This document shows, one piece after another, positions 12,901 to 23,592 of a stretch of 64,000 nucleotides of DNA; positions within the stretch are counted from its first letter, which is position 1; every line of letters starts with the position of its first letter. Source of the DNA: Galaxea fascicularis (taxonomy: Eukaryota; Cnidaria; Anthozoa; Scleractinia; Euphylliidae); contig OX419343.1 in assembly GCA_948470475.1 (NCBI GenBank), positions 21,319,821 through 21,383,820 on the forward strand. The letters are read 5' to 3'. The notes under the pieces were generated by a model. That model had not been told where the DNA came from, searched no databases, and worked only from the letters and a program-made list of their open reading frames with translations. A program made the position numbers and the translations under genes.

Positions 12901-15900
12901 AGTGACAATTCTACCTCAACAACTGGTTTATTGCAAAACTCATCCAAAACATCAATCGAAGGTAATCGAGGGTAATATCAACTCTTTCTTGGCCTCTGCA
13001 TAAGAGTGAGATACGGTACTTGGCACTTGCCATGAAGCCAGCTTTGCTTTCTGTGTAATTGAACAGCTTATATCATGCGGCGCGCGGTGGTGGCTACACG
13101 AGTAACAAAGTCCGTGATTTTTTCGCGAAAATTTCAACTGGAGAGAGGGTGGCTACACAGTCCTGCGATTTTCAGCGCGCGCTGGCGACAGACAAGATTT
13201 TAAAAAAAATTGCATCACAGTACTATTACTCTCTTATCTGATCCCCAGAGAGGAGGTGCCTATGCTGTTTTAATTGGGGGATGGAGTCTTGGAGCTTACT
13301 TGACACAGTGGGTACTGGGCAATTTAAAAGACCTCTTACTTAATCACAATCAATGGGTCATTGGTTACCTTGTGGTAGTAGGTGAGTGAATTGAAAGTTC
13401 TTTCCACTCCAGAGTTTTTGTTATTTCTATTATCTGTTCGGAGAAGCGAACAGTTTTCCGAGAGCGTAGGTGTATCGTTACGTGTGCATCCCTTTTGATC
13501 TTCGCTTCATTTCCTCTCACTTAGGCTTGATAAGCTTCTGCGTGTGTTATTATTACGGTCCAGTAACAAGTGACCGTGGCTTGGACCTCATCCGGTGGAT
13601 GCTGCAGGCCATTGGATTGACTCTGCTTTACATCGGTACCCGGTCAGACGAGGTGTCACTTGCTCTGGTAGTCACTTTGCTCTCATCACATGTTATCCGT
13701 AACAGTGGCATCCTGTGGTACTTGGTAAAACTCCTTCCACGCAACTGGTAAGTTGCCACAGTCTTAGTTACCACGCGGGTGGCGTCCAAAGCCGATTTTT
13801 TTTTTTTTTTGGGGGGGGGGGGGTGGGGATATTGGTTTTCCTCTATCTCACCCATCCCCCCACCTCCGCGGGTGATAGTCCGCTGTGGGGTACATGAAAC
13901 AGATAACGCAGCTGAGCTTTAAGCTTCAATGTTGTTTCTGTTGGCTAGCATTTTTAGCTTTCCCTAAGACACCGTTCCTTTTTTTATATGGGTAGGGGAT
14001 AGGGTGGGGCTGGTGGGATTTGGGGGACTGTCAGTTGCAAATTTTATGACCCCCTCCCCACTTACCATAAACGCTCCACTTGGGGTGGAGAGCGTTATGG
14101 GGGGGGGGGACGGAGGGGGGGTTTATGAGCGAACATGAGCTCCCTTTTGAGCGAACAGATGAAAGAAAGTGGGGACAATTAGGCAGTTTTCGCGATCAAT
14201 TATTGGCTTGCAATAAATAACTGGCTTGTTGCATTACCTTTGCAATTGTACATGTAGCGGTAATTTTGCAGTTTTTTTTCTTTTTGACTCCAAACCCATG
14301 TCTCTCATTTAAGCTAAAATTGCTCTTGATGTTCTGCTTTCGACACGTCTTCGTATAACTTAGGGCACAGTGTTGACTATAAGTATAAGTAGAGACCCCA
14401 TGTACAGTTGCAATGCTTTTCTAACCTAGAAGAAATATCTACAGGGGAATGAAAAAAAAAACATTGACCGAACTTAGTCTTATACCAGAGACGGATTACC
14501 CATCCAGATAGATCACCCCTGCGTCAGGACGAACCATCTATCTAGTAGGAATACCAACAACAGATTATCCGTCTGGGGCGAACTCGGGCAAAGAAGGTAG
14601 CTGATAATTCGTCCGTGTATAAATACGGGACAAAAGACGAATCATCCGTTCAGACGACATATCCACGATAGTTCGTCCGTTGTCGTCGTTCTCTATAGTT
14701 AACCGTCTTCGAAATGTTTTTCTTCCAAATTTGTTCAATGGTGTCTGCGTTGAGCAGTTTAGTTCGTTAAATTTTACCACAAACTGTCGGGTTGGATTTC
14801 GAATAAATCGGCATGATTTCAAATGACGGGCATTGCGCCTCCGTTCCTATGTAATGGTAACAGTTGTTACTCTGAATGGAGCATAAATAAACTCGAAATG
14901 ATGGCGTAGTATACATGAAATTGAAGCCTGTCTTGAGTTCCATGTTTTGAAAAGATACAATTTCAGCCGAAGAAACTGAAAAACTCTCCCTTAAGTAAAG
15001 TTGCGTTTGAAATTATTGATTTTGAATTTACATTTCAGGTTGTCCTATAGGGTTTATTACTTCTTCTTTCCTCCAAAACGTAAGTTTTTATCTGAAGATG
15101 AGTATGTCCTCCAAGGATGCGAAGAAACAAGAGTGGCCCTAGAGCATCTTAGAGAATACTGTAACAGCCCTGAGTGTAATGCATGGCGCGTCGTTAGTCG
15201 ACTGAAACACCCCACCAGGTATGTGACTGTCACAACAGAAATATTGTTCTTCTTTTGCCTACATGTTATAGTAGGACGTGTCGTCTTTACAAACCTCTTT
15301 GGTAGATTCTGTCATTTGTTACCTGTTAGCTGAGTCATAATCCGTCAGCGCACACAGCGCTTGTTAAAAAGGCGGTGTTACATCTTACGACCATTGTTAT
15401 CATAACTACTTTTCAATGAATAGATAGAAATCCTCCAAGCAACAACAGCCTAAGAGAGGATCGAAACGCACCAATCAACACAAACCTGCTACTTATACTT
15501 TTACGCAACCAGTAGACACCATCGCCTGATGAAACGTCGTGATCCCCATCTGTGTAACTCAATCGTGTGACAAACGGTTAACTCGGCCATCAATTATCTT
15601 TTATGATCAAAGTTCGTACAGGACGGTGAGGCATTAAACATCGAATGGTGTGCGCAAATCGCCCAAAACACCAATAACAATGATATGACCACTGAGGTGT
15701 GAACAGCATCAGTTTATAGCATTGACGTTATTCAATAAGACTACATAGCGACAGGGTACACGAACATGTTACAACAGATAACTTAGTTTTAAGGACAAAA
15801 GAACCCTCTCCCCGCCACTATCTTCCCCCTTCTTCTTACTCCGTTCTCCTTCCCTTTTTCTCATTTCCCCACCTTTCTTGTTCCCTTCCCCCTCTCCCCC

Positions 15901-16703
15901 CCTTCTCCCTCCCCATTACCCCCTTTCTCCTTCCCCCACCATTATTGTTCCCCTCCCCTTCTCTCTCCCCACTATCCCCTTTCTCCTTCCCCCACCTTTC
16001 TTGCACCCCCCCCCCCTTCTCCTTCCCTCTCCCCCTTCTCCTTTCCTATTCCGCCCTTTTCCATCCCCCTTCCACCCTTCTCCGTTCGCCTAAGAAAGGT
16101 CTGATACTTGCGGTATTTCGGTTCTGGTAGAGGTGCTTAAGGGTGATTATTACCAGGTCCAGGGTCCAAGTAAGTTAAGTGGTTTGAGCAAACACGATTG
16201 AAATTCATGACAGAAGAGGATGTTCAGAACTAAATTCAACAGCCTAGCGGCAACGAGGTCAGCTACGTTCTAAAAAATGAGTTCTTTTGTGCCCTGAGAC
16301 CTGGTTGGAGAATCAGTGCAACGAAAGGAACTGATGCGGAAAATAACCCCAAACTCTTGACCTTACGATCGAGTATGAGCGTGCAAACGACCACAACATT
16401 GCCCCGTTAAAAAGCGCGCACAGTTTCTCACCATTATCCGAAATTTCTCATGGTACATCTGAAAAGGTCTTTGATGATCTATTTTTCTATTGCCATGACC
16501 TGTATGTCTGATGAAACGGTGATTTTGTAAGGAGAAAAAAGGGCTATCTGACGCAACGCCGATCTTAATGTTCTAGATTCGCATACTTTGTGTCCACCGG
16601 GCAGCATTTTATGGACGGTGAAATAAAGGCATACGATGAAGACCCTTCCCCTTGGCTTACATCTGATAGTGACGATGAAGGTGACGGTGGCATTGAAAAC
16701 TAA
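7604..16703 (+). CDS. NEMP1: NEMP1-like nuclear envelope integral membrane protein
   Basis: Inner nuclear membrane protein of the NEMP (TMEM194) family, known to support nuclear envelope mechanics and fertility in animals. Nine exons join in phase to give 422 residues: 7604-7691, 8058-8235, 10084-10256, 11458-11530, 12595-12688, 13249-13381, 13525-13747, 15039-15218 and 16577-16703. The start at 7604 opens a signal peptide (MAAHAALVIVVSQFLFSSIV); an out-of-frame ATG at 7576 does not. A soluble, probably lumenal, domain follows (exons 2-3). Then come about five membrane segments, including AAFLAGLVIFY, VGLLMSLLLLVYILHRLIP, GWSLGAYLTQWVLG and WVIGYLVVVGLISFCVCYYY. The tail has the motif LSEDEYVLQGCEETRVALEH and ends in an acidic stretch (DSDDEGDGGIEN). 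Intron 2 appears to use a GC donor (GAAAG/GCGAGT at 8235/8236), the choice that restores phase and skips a premature end. Family call is strong; exon 2-3 junction less so. Confidence 0.88.
8236..8241 (+). promoter_or_regulatory. Probable GC-type splice donor of NEMP1 intron 2
   Basis: GCGAGT after GAAAG. Using it joins phase 2 to the exon at 10084 (codon AG/T) and reads SYGAE-SCSALNPDNHTW. I found no GT in the remaining open frame that gives both a good donor and the right phase. Confidence 0.55.
9901..10035 (+). repeat. (TTA)n plus dispersed repeat copy 1, NEMP1 intron 2
   Basis: A TTA-rich run (9901-9959) leads into TAGCTAATTTATGTCAGAAT and about 75 further bases. Essentially the same sequence recurs at 10,886-10,980 in the next intron, again directly after a TTA run. 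Confidence 0.7.
10886..10980 (+). repeat. (TTA)n plus dispersed repeat copy 2, NEMP1 intron 3
   Basis: Second copy of the element at 9901-10035, with the same order (TTA run, then TAGCTAATTTATGTCAGAAT). It differs by small internal deletions. Confidence 0.7.
12457..12540. mobile_element. Short palindromic MITE-like element
   Basis: Terminal inverted repeats TAAAGGTCAAGTAATACG and CGTATTACTTGACCTTAA enclose about 50 bp that itself holds an inverted AACTTG/CAAGTT-like core. It sits in NEMP1 intron 4. Confidence 0.65.
13795..14125. repeat. Homopolymer T/G runs in NEMP1 intron 7
   Basis: A run of T followed by a run of G at about 13,797-13,824, then further G-runs (GGGTAGGGGATAGGGTGGGG near 13,990 and more near 14,098-14,125). 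Low complexity with G-quadruplex potential on the plus strand; no gene. Confidence 0.6.
15790..16085. repeat. Long C/T polypyrimidine tract, NEMP1 last intron
   Basis: About 290 bp built almost only of C and T in loose repeats of CCCCTTCTCCTTCCC type. The long open frames here (proline/serine/leucine only) are an artefact of composition. Confidence 0.8.
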
Positions 16704-16705
16704 TT

Positions 16706-17311
16706 ATGTTAGACTTTGAACTTCTGCCACTTCAGTCCCACAAAGCAACATGTCCAAAATGCGTCGTACGGTACCAAGTGCGAGGGAAAGCCACACGATT
16801 CTGTTACCCCAGTCGCGACCAAAGTTTGGAAGAGCGCTTCGCCAATGAAAAAGTCATCAATCAATTAACTATCATGCGAGCATTCGTTATCCTTAGCGAT
16901 GTACTAAGCATGTTTGGGCACGCGCTTCAGGGCGAAATGGATCTGGTAAAGACATCAGATCTCCAAGAACCAAACAGGCCTGTCGGAGATTACAGAACAA
17001 CTGTGAGTTTGCAAGGAAAAAGCCAGTTGCGGAAAACAGTAACATTTAATTGCCACTAAATGTTTCCCGGTTTTTTATTTTAACGAAATCTGGGCCACTT
17101 TCTACAAACTAAAGTAACAGAAGAGATTGCCCCAAAGTTTCAACAGGAACCAGGATGTTCAACTATTTAGTTAGGTAGAACGTGTTGAAATTCTTGTCAT
17201 CAGCCCAAGTTGTACTTTCTTACAGTTAATTGTAACATTAGTGCATGCATCATTTTTACACTGTACGTTTTCTTATAATATATATTTCAGTTTTAATTCC
17301 AGTTGAATAAA
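16706..17311 (+). other. NEMP1 3' UTR with a 117-codon ORF and poly(A) signal
   Basis: AATAAA lies at 17306-17311, about 600 bases after the NEMP1 stop. The UTR contains an ATG-initiated ORF of 117 codons (16706-17059) beginning two bases after the NEMP1 stop, with a CPKC motif near its start. An ORF this long is expected by chance in 64 kb, so I treat it as untranslated unless shown otherwise. Confidence 0.55.
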
Positions 17312-19980
17312 CATTCTTAGTTTCACTTTGAAACAGTCTCGTCTCGTTAACTGATATAACAGCAGAGAAATCCCCTTCCGGAAATTCTCCTTCCCCCCCC
17401 CCCTCCCCCCATCCTCCCAGGGAGGAGCCTAGCGGGATGGATGCGATAAGAGAATGGACGGAAAGGGAAAAGGAGTTACTTAGTTGTTGTTATCAAACAC
17501 GCAGCCTTGGCCAGTAAACTGATGCAAAAACGATATTTTCTCCCTGGGTAGCTGGATGGTAAAAATGGGAGAATGGAAGGGGGTGAGGGAGGTTGAACAA
17601 ATATATCAGTATTTTTGCCAAAGGCGTAACCTTGGAAATTTAAAACGGTGTAAATTTAGATTAAGGCTCTTTGATCGTTGAGTGACTGTTTAATCCTCGA
17701 ATGGTCACAGTGGCTCGACCATTTTTAGCTTTATATTCTGTCCAGTGGTGAAAATTCTAGTTATCAGTCTTCTATTGACAAAACCAATGTTTGTTTTGTT
17801 GCTTGTTTCATTTTTGTTTTGTTTTGTTTGTTTTTTTCATTTCAGCAGTATATTTTTCCGTTTTTCTCTGACAAAGATGCACTATTTTGTATTCCTTCTG
17901 TTTCTCACTTCAGATCAAAATAGCTCACAAAAGCGTACCACTTTCCAACGGTGAACAGTTCAAAAATAATATTGAACAGTTTTAACTAATGTACGGAAAA
18001 CATTCAGTGTCATATCACGACATAATTTGAATGGAAATTGTAAACGCCTCTTGTTTTTTGAGTGATAGTGTAGCTCTTCCAGACCTGTATTTTTATTGGT
18101 TCCTATGGCCTGTAACTTCGTCTGTTGGGATAGGGGTATTGTTTGTGTCATGTCATGTATTATTTCGTTCTCTAATCACAGACCGCGTCTGGAAAGCTAC
18201 GGAGTTTCTCTGTTTTATCTAAACTGGTACTTCACCATAATCTTTGGAGCTCAAACCCACCCCTCCCCCAGTTATCTAATGGGGTGCTTATTTTGGGAAA
18301 GGGTATAAGGGCTGATGCACAGATGCCTTTATGTTGTGTGGTGGCGGGGTTTTGAGGCTGAACTAGAAATTGATGAATGTTGTTGGAGACAAATTCCAGT
18401 AGCGAAGGTGGTGAGCATTCTGGTGTCGTTTTCCTCACAGTGAACTGTCTGTGGTTTAACTTCGAAAGAATCTACATGCCCCATTCCTCAGTGCACGTCA
18501 AATCGAGGAGGGCTGGTGAACTTCAGTGAGATATAGATCATCCTTCCAAAACTTGAAATGCTTGATAGTTTATAGTCACAAACGGAGTGTCAATTTCTCA
18601 CTGCCTGCACCTTTGGTGAAATTCGAATCCGCACGTTGAACTTCAGTCACCCACTCCGTTACACTGATCTGTTCCACTCTGTTGGAGAGAGAATCTCAAG
18701 ATATTTCATCATTAAAGAATCTTCGGTTTAGAGATGCGTTCATCACTGGGATACTTTACGGGTTTTGATTTCTAACGCTTGGCTGGCAAACCGTTGAACC
18801 TTGAACACGGCGCAGGCCAGCCGTGATTGATTTCAAATTCTCTTCACTTGCTAGTTCAAAGAGAATTTGGCTACCACCCTCTTGTCTTTATTCATGAATA
18901 GTGTCCATTGCAGCTTGTGTCGCGTGCGTCGCAGTCTTTCTTACAGGGAGAGTTCTGCATTGAAACTGAGTTAAAAGTAAGAGCAAACAAACTTGTTGAT
19001 AGTCTTGGTGTTTGCCACCCGTTGCAGGTATTAAATCTAACGGCCTTTTCTCGCGATATTGCAGGCTAATTAATCAATTCGGTGAGGCACAAGGAACAAG
19101 AAAATCGATCTTCTCCTTAGTGCTTGTGTAGTTATTTTTCCCTATTTTCCCTTAAAATTCTAGTTTGTTTGTTGCTTTAGTTCCACCATTCAGATGTCAT
19201 TTTTAAGCAGAAAGTGACGGCAAAATATAAGCAGTGCAAATTGCAACATAATCAGATCTTAACTGCACCTCTTTTATATACCATCGTAGAGATCGATCAG
19301 AAAGATATATAGTAACTTTCCAAGCATTGCTTTCAATGAAGCACTCGCGACTTAAAATGTTTGCGGGAAACTACTTGACTGCAAATGTCTCAGTTTAGTC
19401 CTTGGTGTTATTTACTTTTTGCGTAGTAAAACCGATTTCAAAGCAATAACTCAGAAGCCAATCGAATTCCGTATCATGGACCGCTTAACACTGAAACACC
19501 CGCGATATTTTCAAATCGTTTATGCATCTCGTCATTTTCAAAACTATTTCCCCGCGAAACCCCTCACAGCACCAGCAAGTTTGAAGCAAAATAAACTGTT
19601 AAACATCATGAGGAATAGACTACATCTCTCTGAAAAGTCAATAATTCCTGTATTCAAGGAATGTATTAACGATGTATTAAGAGCAATTGGACTTTCAATT
19701 GTCCTGATTTCTTTGCAGCAGCATTCAAATCACAATTCAGTTAAGGTGATTCTTCGTTTTTTCTCCAAACAATTAGACACCAGCTAGGTATTTGTTTATA
19801 AGTTTAGATAACATTAATTTTGACATTGGTTAACAACGCTGTTATTTACCGGTGGGATATCTTCAATCAGTGTCAATGAACCCAAGCGTGAACACAATGA
19901 CTGCCACGATCCCCGCAAATGGACAAAGGAGATATCCATCAATTATTTACCGGCTGCCTCTCATAAAACTACTGAGTGGA
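17312..19980. other. Intergenic between NEMP1 and minicollagen 1
   Basis: No convincing gene. A 122-codon open frame at 19419-19787 starts at TTG, not ATG, and has no recognisable features. The last few hundred bases are presumably the promoter region of minicollagen 1. Confidence 0.55.
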
Positions 19981-19984
19981 CAAT

Positions 19985-20022
19985 AGCGGCCGCATATAGC
20001 GGAATATATCACTACTGAAAAG
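19985..20022 (+). promoter_or_regulatory. Possible 5' UTR exon end of minicollagen 1
   Basis: A good donor (GAAAAG/GTGAGA) at 20022/20023 and a pyrimidine-rich acceptor (TTTTCTTTTAG) just before the start codon at 20132 suggest a non-coding first exon and an intron of about 100 bp. The exon start is not visible; an AT-rich CATATAG stretch lies just upstream. Confidence 0.4.
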
Positions 20023-20131
20023 GTGAGAGACACTGTTACTTCTATTGAGAGTCTAGTGTATAACTTGTTGTTTGACTAATCGGGTCAAATATCAGATCTT
20101 ATCTGGCTCGTATTTTCTTTTAGGCTTAGCC

Positions 20132-22790
20132 ATGGATTTTAGGCTGGTCTTCTGTTCCCTCTTATTTGTAGTCGTCTCTGTGACCGCCAAATCAACACAC
20201 CGAGGAAGTAAGTTGATATATTGTTTGTGTCTGTCTTGGGTTCTATAATTTGCAATGTCAGTGCGGGATTTTACCGTATACGGGATTTATTATCTGCATG
20301 GCAAGTCGAAATCAGCATTTGTCGACTGGCCAGTGATATTATGAGTTGAAGAATTTCAAAAGAACGGACACAACAAAAAAGTAATAGAAATCGAAAAATT
20401 CTTTAACGAGGGGGGACTTTAAATGAAAAAAGTACACCATCAAATCATCATAATTCAAATTTCCATTTGAGTCGTTAGATAAAGAGCGATTCCGAACTTC
20501 TTTTCTCCTTCATAAAAGCGCGGAAAAAATCTAAATCGTTAATATTCTTTGGACAGTTCTTTTCTTTGAAAATTCTGAGTAATCATTTCTTGGTGGTAAT
20601 ACTTTGAACCAAAGTTTTACTTTTGTTTTAGGAATTTTCAGTCATTTGATTAAAAATTGCAGTTGATCTTTCAAGCGAAGTTTAACCGGACACTTGATAA
20701 TAAAATATTTAACTGAAAGCTGTTGTGAAATTGAAATCGAGATCTTCAGAATAGTATATTAATTTTTCCATGGCATGGTTTTCGGGTCAAATTGCGATGT
20801 CATAAAGCACGCTTTTTGCACACACGTTTAATTTCCCTTGGTTCTGCATGAGGTCAAGGTAAAATTTTGTCTATAGTGTCGTTTGATTTCCAGTCTACTC
20901 CTTCAGTTGCCGAATGAAAATTGCGGTCTTTTTTTCCAGACAGTTTCTCCATTAAATTTCGAAGTTAAATAAATTCTCAGTTTTACCACACGGAGTCTTT
21001 AAGGATGATGAAGTCACAAATTTTGTCAGATATTTACGTTCGAGATCTACGGCTGTTTCAAAACAGACCTGTTTCATATTATTAACAATTCATGTAATCT
21101 TTAAGTTTCCCTACATCACTTATATCACTGTTTTCAATTTCGTGCAAGCGAGATTTTGGTTTAAAAAATGGGAAACACGTCCATATTCTCGACCCGCAAT
21201 AGAGTATACTGTACTGTCTATATGGCACTTTACCATAACCCTTAAAACCTAAGATCAGAATTATAATTCTCATTTGTTGTCTCTACACATTTCCTGTAGA
21301 TCTAAAGTAGGGGGAAGCAGTTGTTAAAATATCAATCAAATTAATCTTGTGAGGTCCTGTCCTTAATTTTCGTGTTTTGTAGTTTTTAGGTTCATAGTGC
21401 CTTATAATACTTTCACTTTGCCTTTAATCTCAAAGCTCGGCAAAGTAGCAATTTTCATCGGCCCTGCTATACATTCGTTTGGTGCCGCTGGAAAGAATTT
21501 AGTAATACATCAAGACTTTGTTATTTACCTTAGCTAGTGTTTTCTTTTCCCATTACATACCTCATTACAAAAGTGTTTATTCTTAAGAGGAAAAATGTAC
21601 TTCTATAAGAACGAGATGTCAGGTGAATGAATTTGTAGTAAAATCAGAAAACGAGAGCCTTAATTTTTAAAGGCGGCCGAACGTGAGATTGGTACGAGGC
21701 ATTTTAGGATTTGCTTTGCCTCGTGATTTGCTTTTAAGTTGTCAGAGGTTTCCTTCTCTTTAATGAAAATTACGTAGCTTTTAGGCTCAAAGATTTAATT
21801 TCGCAAGAACTGACGGATGTAATTCATGTGTGTATGTCTGATGGCACTCATTTCCTCGTTTCCAGGTATTTTCAAAAGAAGTCCGAACCCATGTCCGCCC
21901 GGATGTCCCGGATCTTGTGCCCCGTCATGTACAGCGGTATGTTGTGCACCTCCACCACCACCTCCACTCCCACCTCTCCCACCACCACCACCCCCACCAC
22001 CACCTCCCCCACCCGGCCCCCCTGGTCCTGATGGTCCTATGGGTATGGCCGGTCCAGCTGGGCCCGATGGTCCCAAAGGACCCCCAGGACCTCCCGGACT
22101 TCCCGGCCCACCTGGTCTCCCTGGACTCCCCGGTGCCCCTGCTGGACCTCCAGGACGTGACGGCCCCATGGGACCTCCAGGACCCTCTGGCCACCAAGTA
22201 AGTCTTATAACTATACTGAAGATATTAAGTTTCAAGTTACCATGTTCTAGTACAAGCGCGTTTACGAACTAGATTGGACATTTTGGCTGCTGTAGTTTAG
22301 ATACGTTAGTTGAATGATGATTGACTAAAATTCGGTTATCTGCCAGTCATCATTTCAAGGTAAATGATGCATTAAGCAATATGCAAACATTTGCCTCTTA
22401 TAACTTATCACAATGGACACAAGGTTTCCCTGATTTTATTTGCGCTCTGCCCCTTTCAAGGTAGTCCGGCACTTCTCTGTTTCCTTCCTTCTCTTCTTTC
22501 ATAATGCTGTTCGCGAGTGTTGCTCACATACTGCTCCTTGGTATCGACTTCTGCTCAGAAAAGAGTTACTCGTGCGCTTAATTTAAGTTTTGACGACACT
22601 GCTCTCTTTCTTTCAGGGACCTCCCGGAGATCTCGGACCCATGGGTCCCCCAGGAGCTCCAGGACTACCCGGACCTCCAGCACCACCCGGTGGAATGCCT
22701 CCATGCCCACCCGTTTGCGTTCACACTTGCATTAAGGCCTGCGCTCCGACATGTTGCCACGGACGAAAGAAGAGATCACACCTGCAGTAA
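20132..22790 (+). CDS. Minicollagen 1 (nematocyst capsule wall protein)
   Basis: Structural protein of the stinging-capsule wall, cross-linked through its cysteine-rich domains. Exons 20132-20207, 21866-22197 and 22617-22790 give 193 residues. Order: signal peptide ([19 protein letters not shown]), short propeptide ending in the cleavage pair KR at residue 30, N-terminal cysteine domain [18 protein letters not shown] (residues 35-52; C-x3-C-x3-C-x3-C-x3-CC), polyproline, then 14 Gly-X-Y triplets. One extra alanine follows, then 13 more triplets, a short proline stretch and the C-terminal domain [18 protein letters not shown] (166-183). The tail is basic ([10 protein letters not shown]). Both cysteine domains have the canonical spacing, which fits the ancestral type of minicollagen. 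Collagen length is about twice the 12-16 triplets commonly described. Intron 2 falls between codons inside the collagen. Expression in developing stinging cells is inferred from the family. Confidence 0.95.
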
Positions 22791-23022
22791 AAAGAACACC
22801 AACAACAATTACTACAATAACAGCTTTTTTTATACTCCTATTTCTTCGAGTTGTAGTAGTTTTTATCTCACCGCTGAGCGAATGAAATTTAGTGATGCCT
22901 ACGTTGAATCGTTCTGTTTTCTGTTAGAGTTTAGAGGATCTCCTTTGCTTTTGAGTTTATTTTGTTGTATATTCACAAGACAAAAATCTTAACTCGCTTA
23001 GTGTTTTTCGTTTCTCTTTTGA

Positions 23023-23028
23023 AATAAA
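23023..23028 (+). terminator. Poly(A) signal of minicollagen 1
   Basis: AATAAA about 230 bases after the stop codon; the first such hexamer downstream. Confidence 0.6.
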
Positions 23029-23508
23029 AACGACCACAGCTGTAAGCTTTCAGTGAAAGAATTCGTAAGATTGTATCGGTCAGACTATGGCAGTCCCACG
23101 CTGCATACAAGCTGATTGCATAGGCGTATTGAAAGAAGGAATCAGTCAAATGTTTAATAAAATTTTCTCTGTTAGTATACATATGTCTATCTATTATCGA
23201 TATTTCTGGTCCAGTTCTTTCACCTGATCTGATGTGCAAGATCTCCCCTTTTATAATGGATATGATAACTGGATCTTATCTTATAATAAAAAACGCGCCG
23301 AGTGCATCGTTGAGTTGTATAAGCACACGGGAATTTTTAAGAACAAGAGAGAAGTGCCTAGAGAAGCAGAGTGTTCTTAAAAATTCCCAAGTACTTATAA
23401 AACTCAATAATGTACGAGGAAGAAGTTTTTTTTTTTTCTTTTATAAAATGTCTCGGAGATTTAAGCGAGCTTTCATACCTACGCACGAGCTTGTGTTGTA
23501 GGCTGCGG

Positions 23509-23592
23509 TGCATTGTAACTGAACAGCGCACGCGTGTGACGTACGCAGCGTGCATTATAACTCAACAGTGCACGCGCGTGACGTAAGCGTGT
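23509..23592. repeat. Two 42-bp direct repeats with CRE-like sites
   Basis: Two adjacent copies beginning TGCATTGTAACTGAACAGCG and TGCATTATAACTCAACAGTG, offset by 42 bp. Each holds TGACGTA in the same place (TGACGT at 23537 and 23579), a match to the CREB/ATF core. It lies 0.7 kb 3' of minicollagen 1. A regulatory role is only a possibility. Confidence 0.5.

Noticed and set aside
15878..16130. Proline/serine-rich open frames
   Set aside because: Produced by the C/T tract alone.
19419..19787. 122-codon open frame upstream of minicollagen 1
   Set aside because: Begins at TTG, no internal features and no homologous pattern recognised.
21795..22235. Long antisense open frame opposite minicollagen 1 (glycine-rich)
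   Set aside because: Mirror of the Gly-X-Y and polyproline coding repeat; the plus strand has the signal peptide, KR site, cysteine domains and splice sites.
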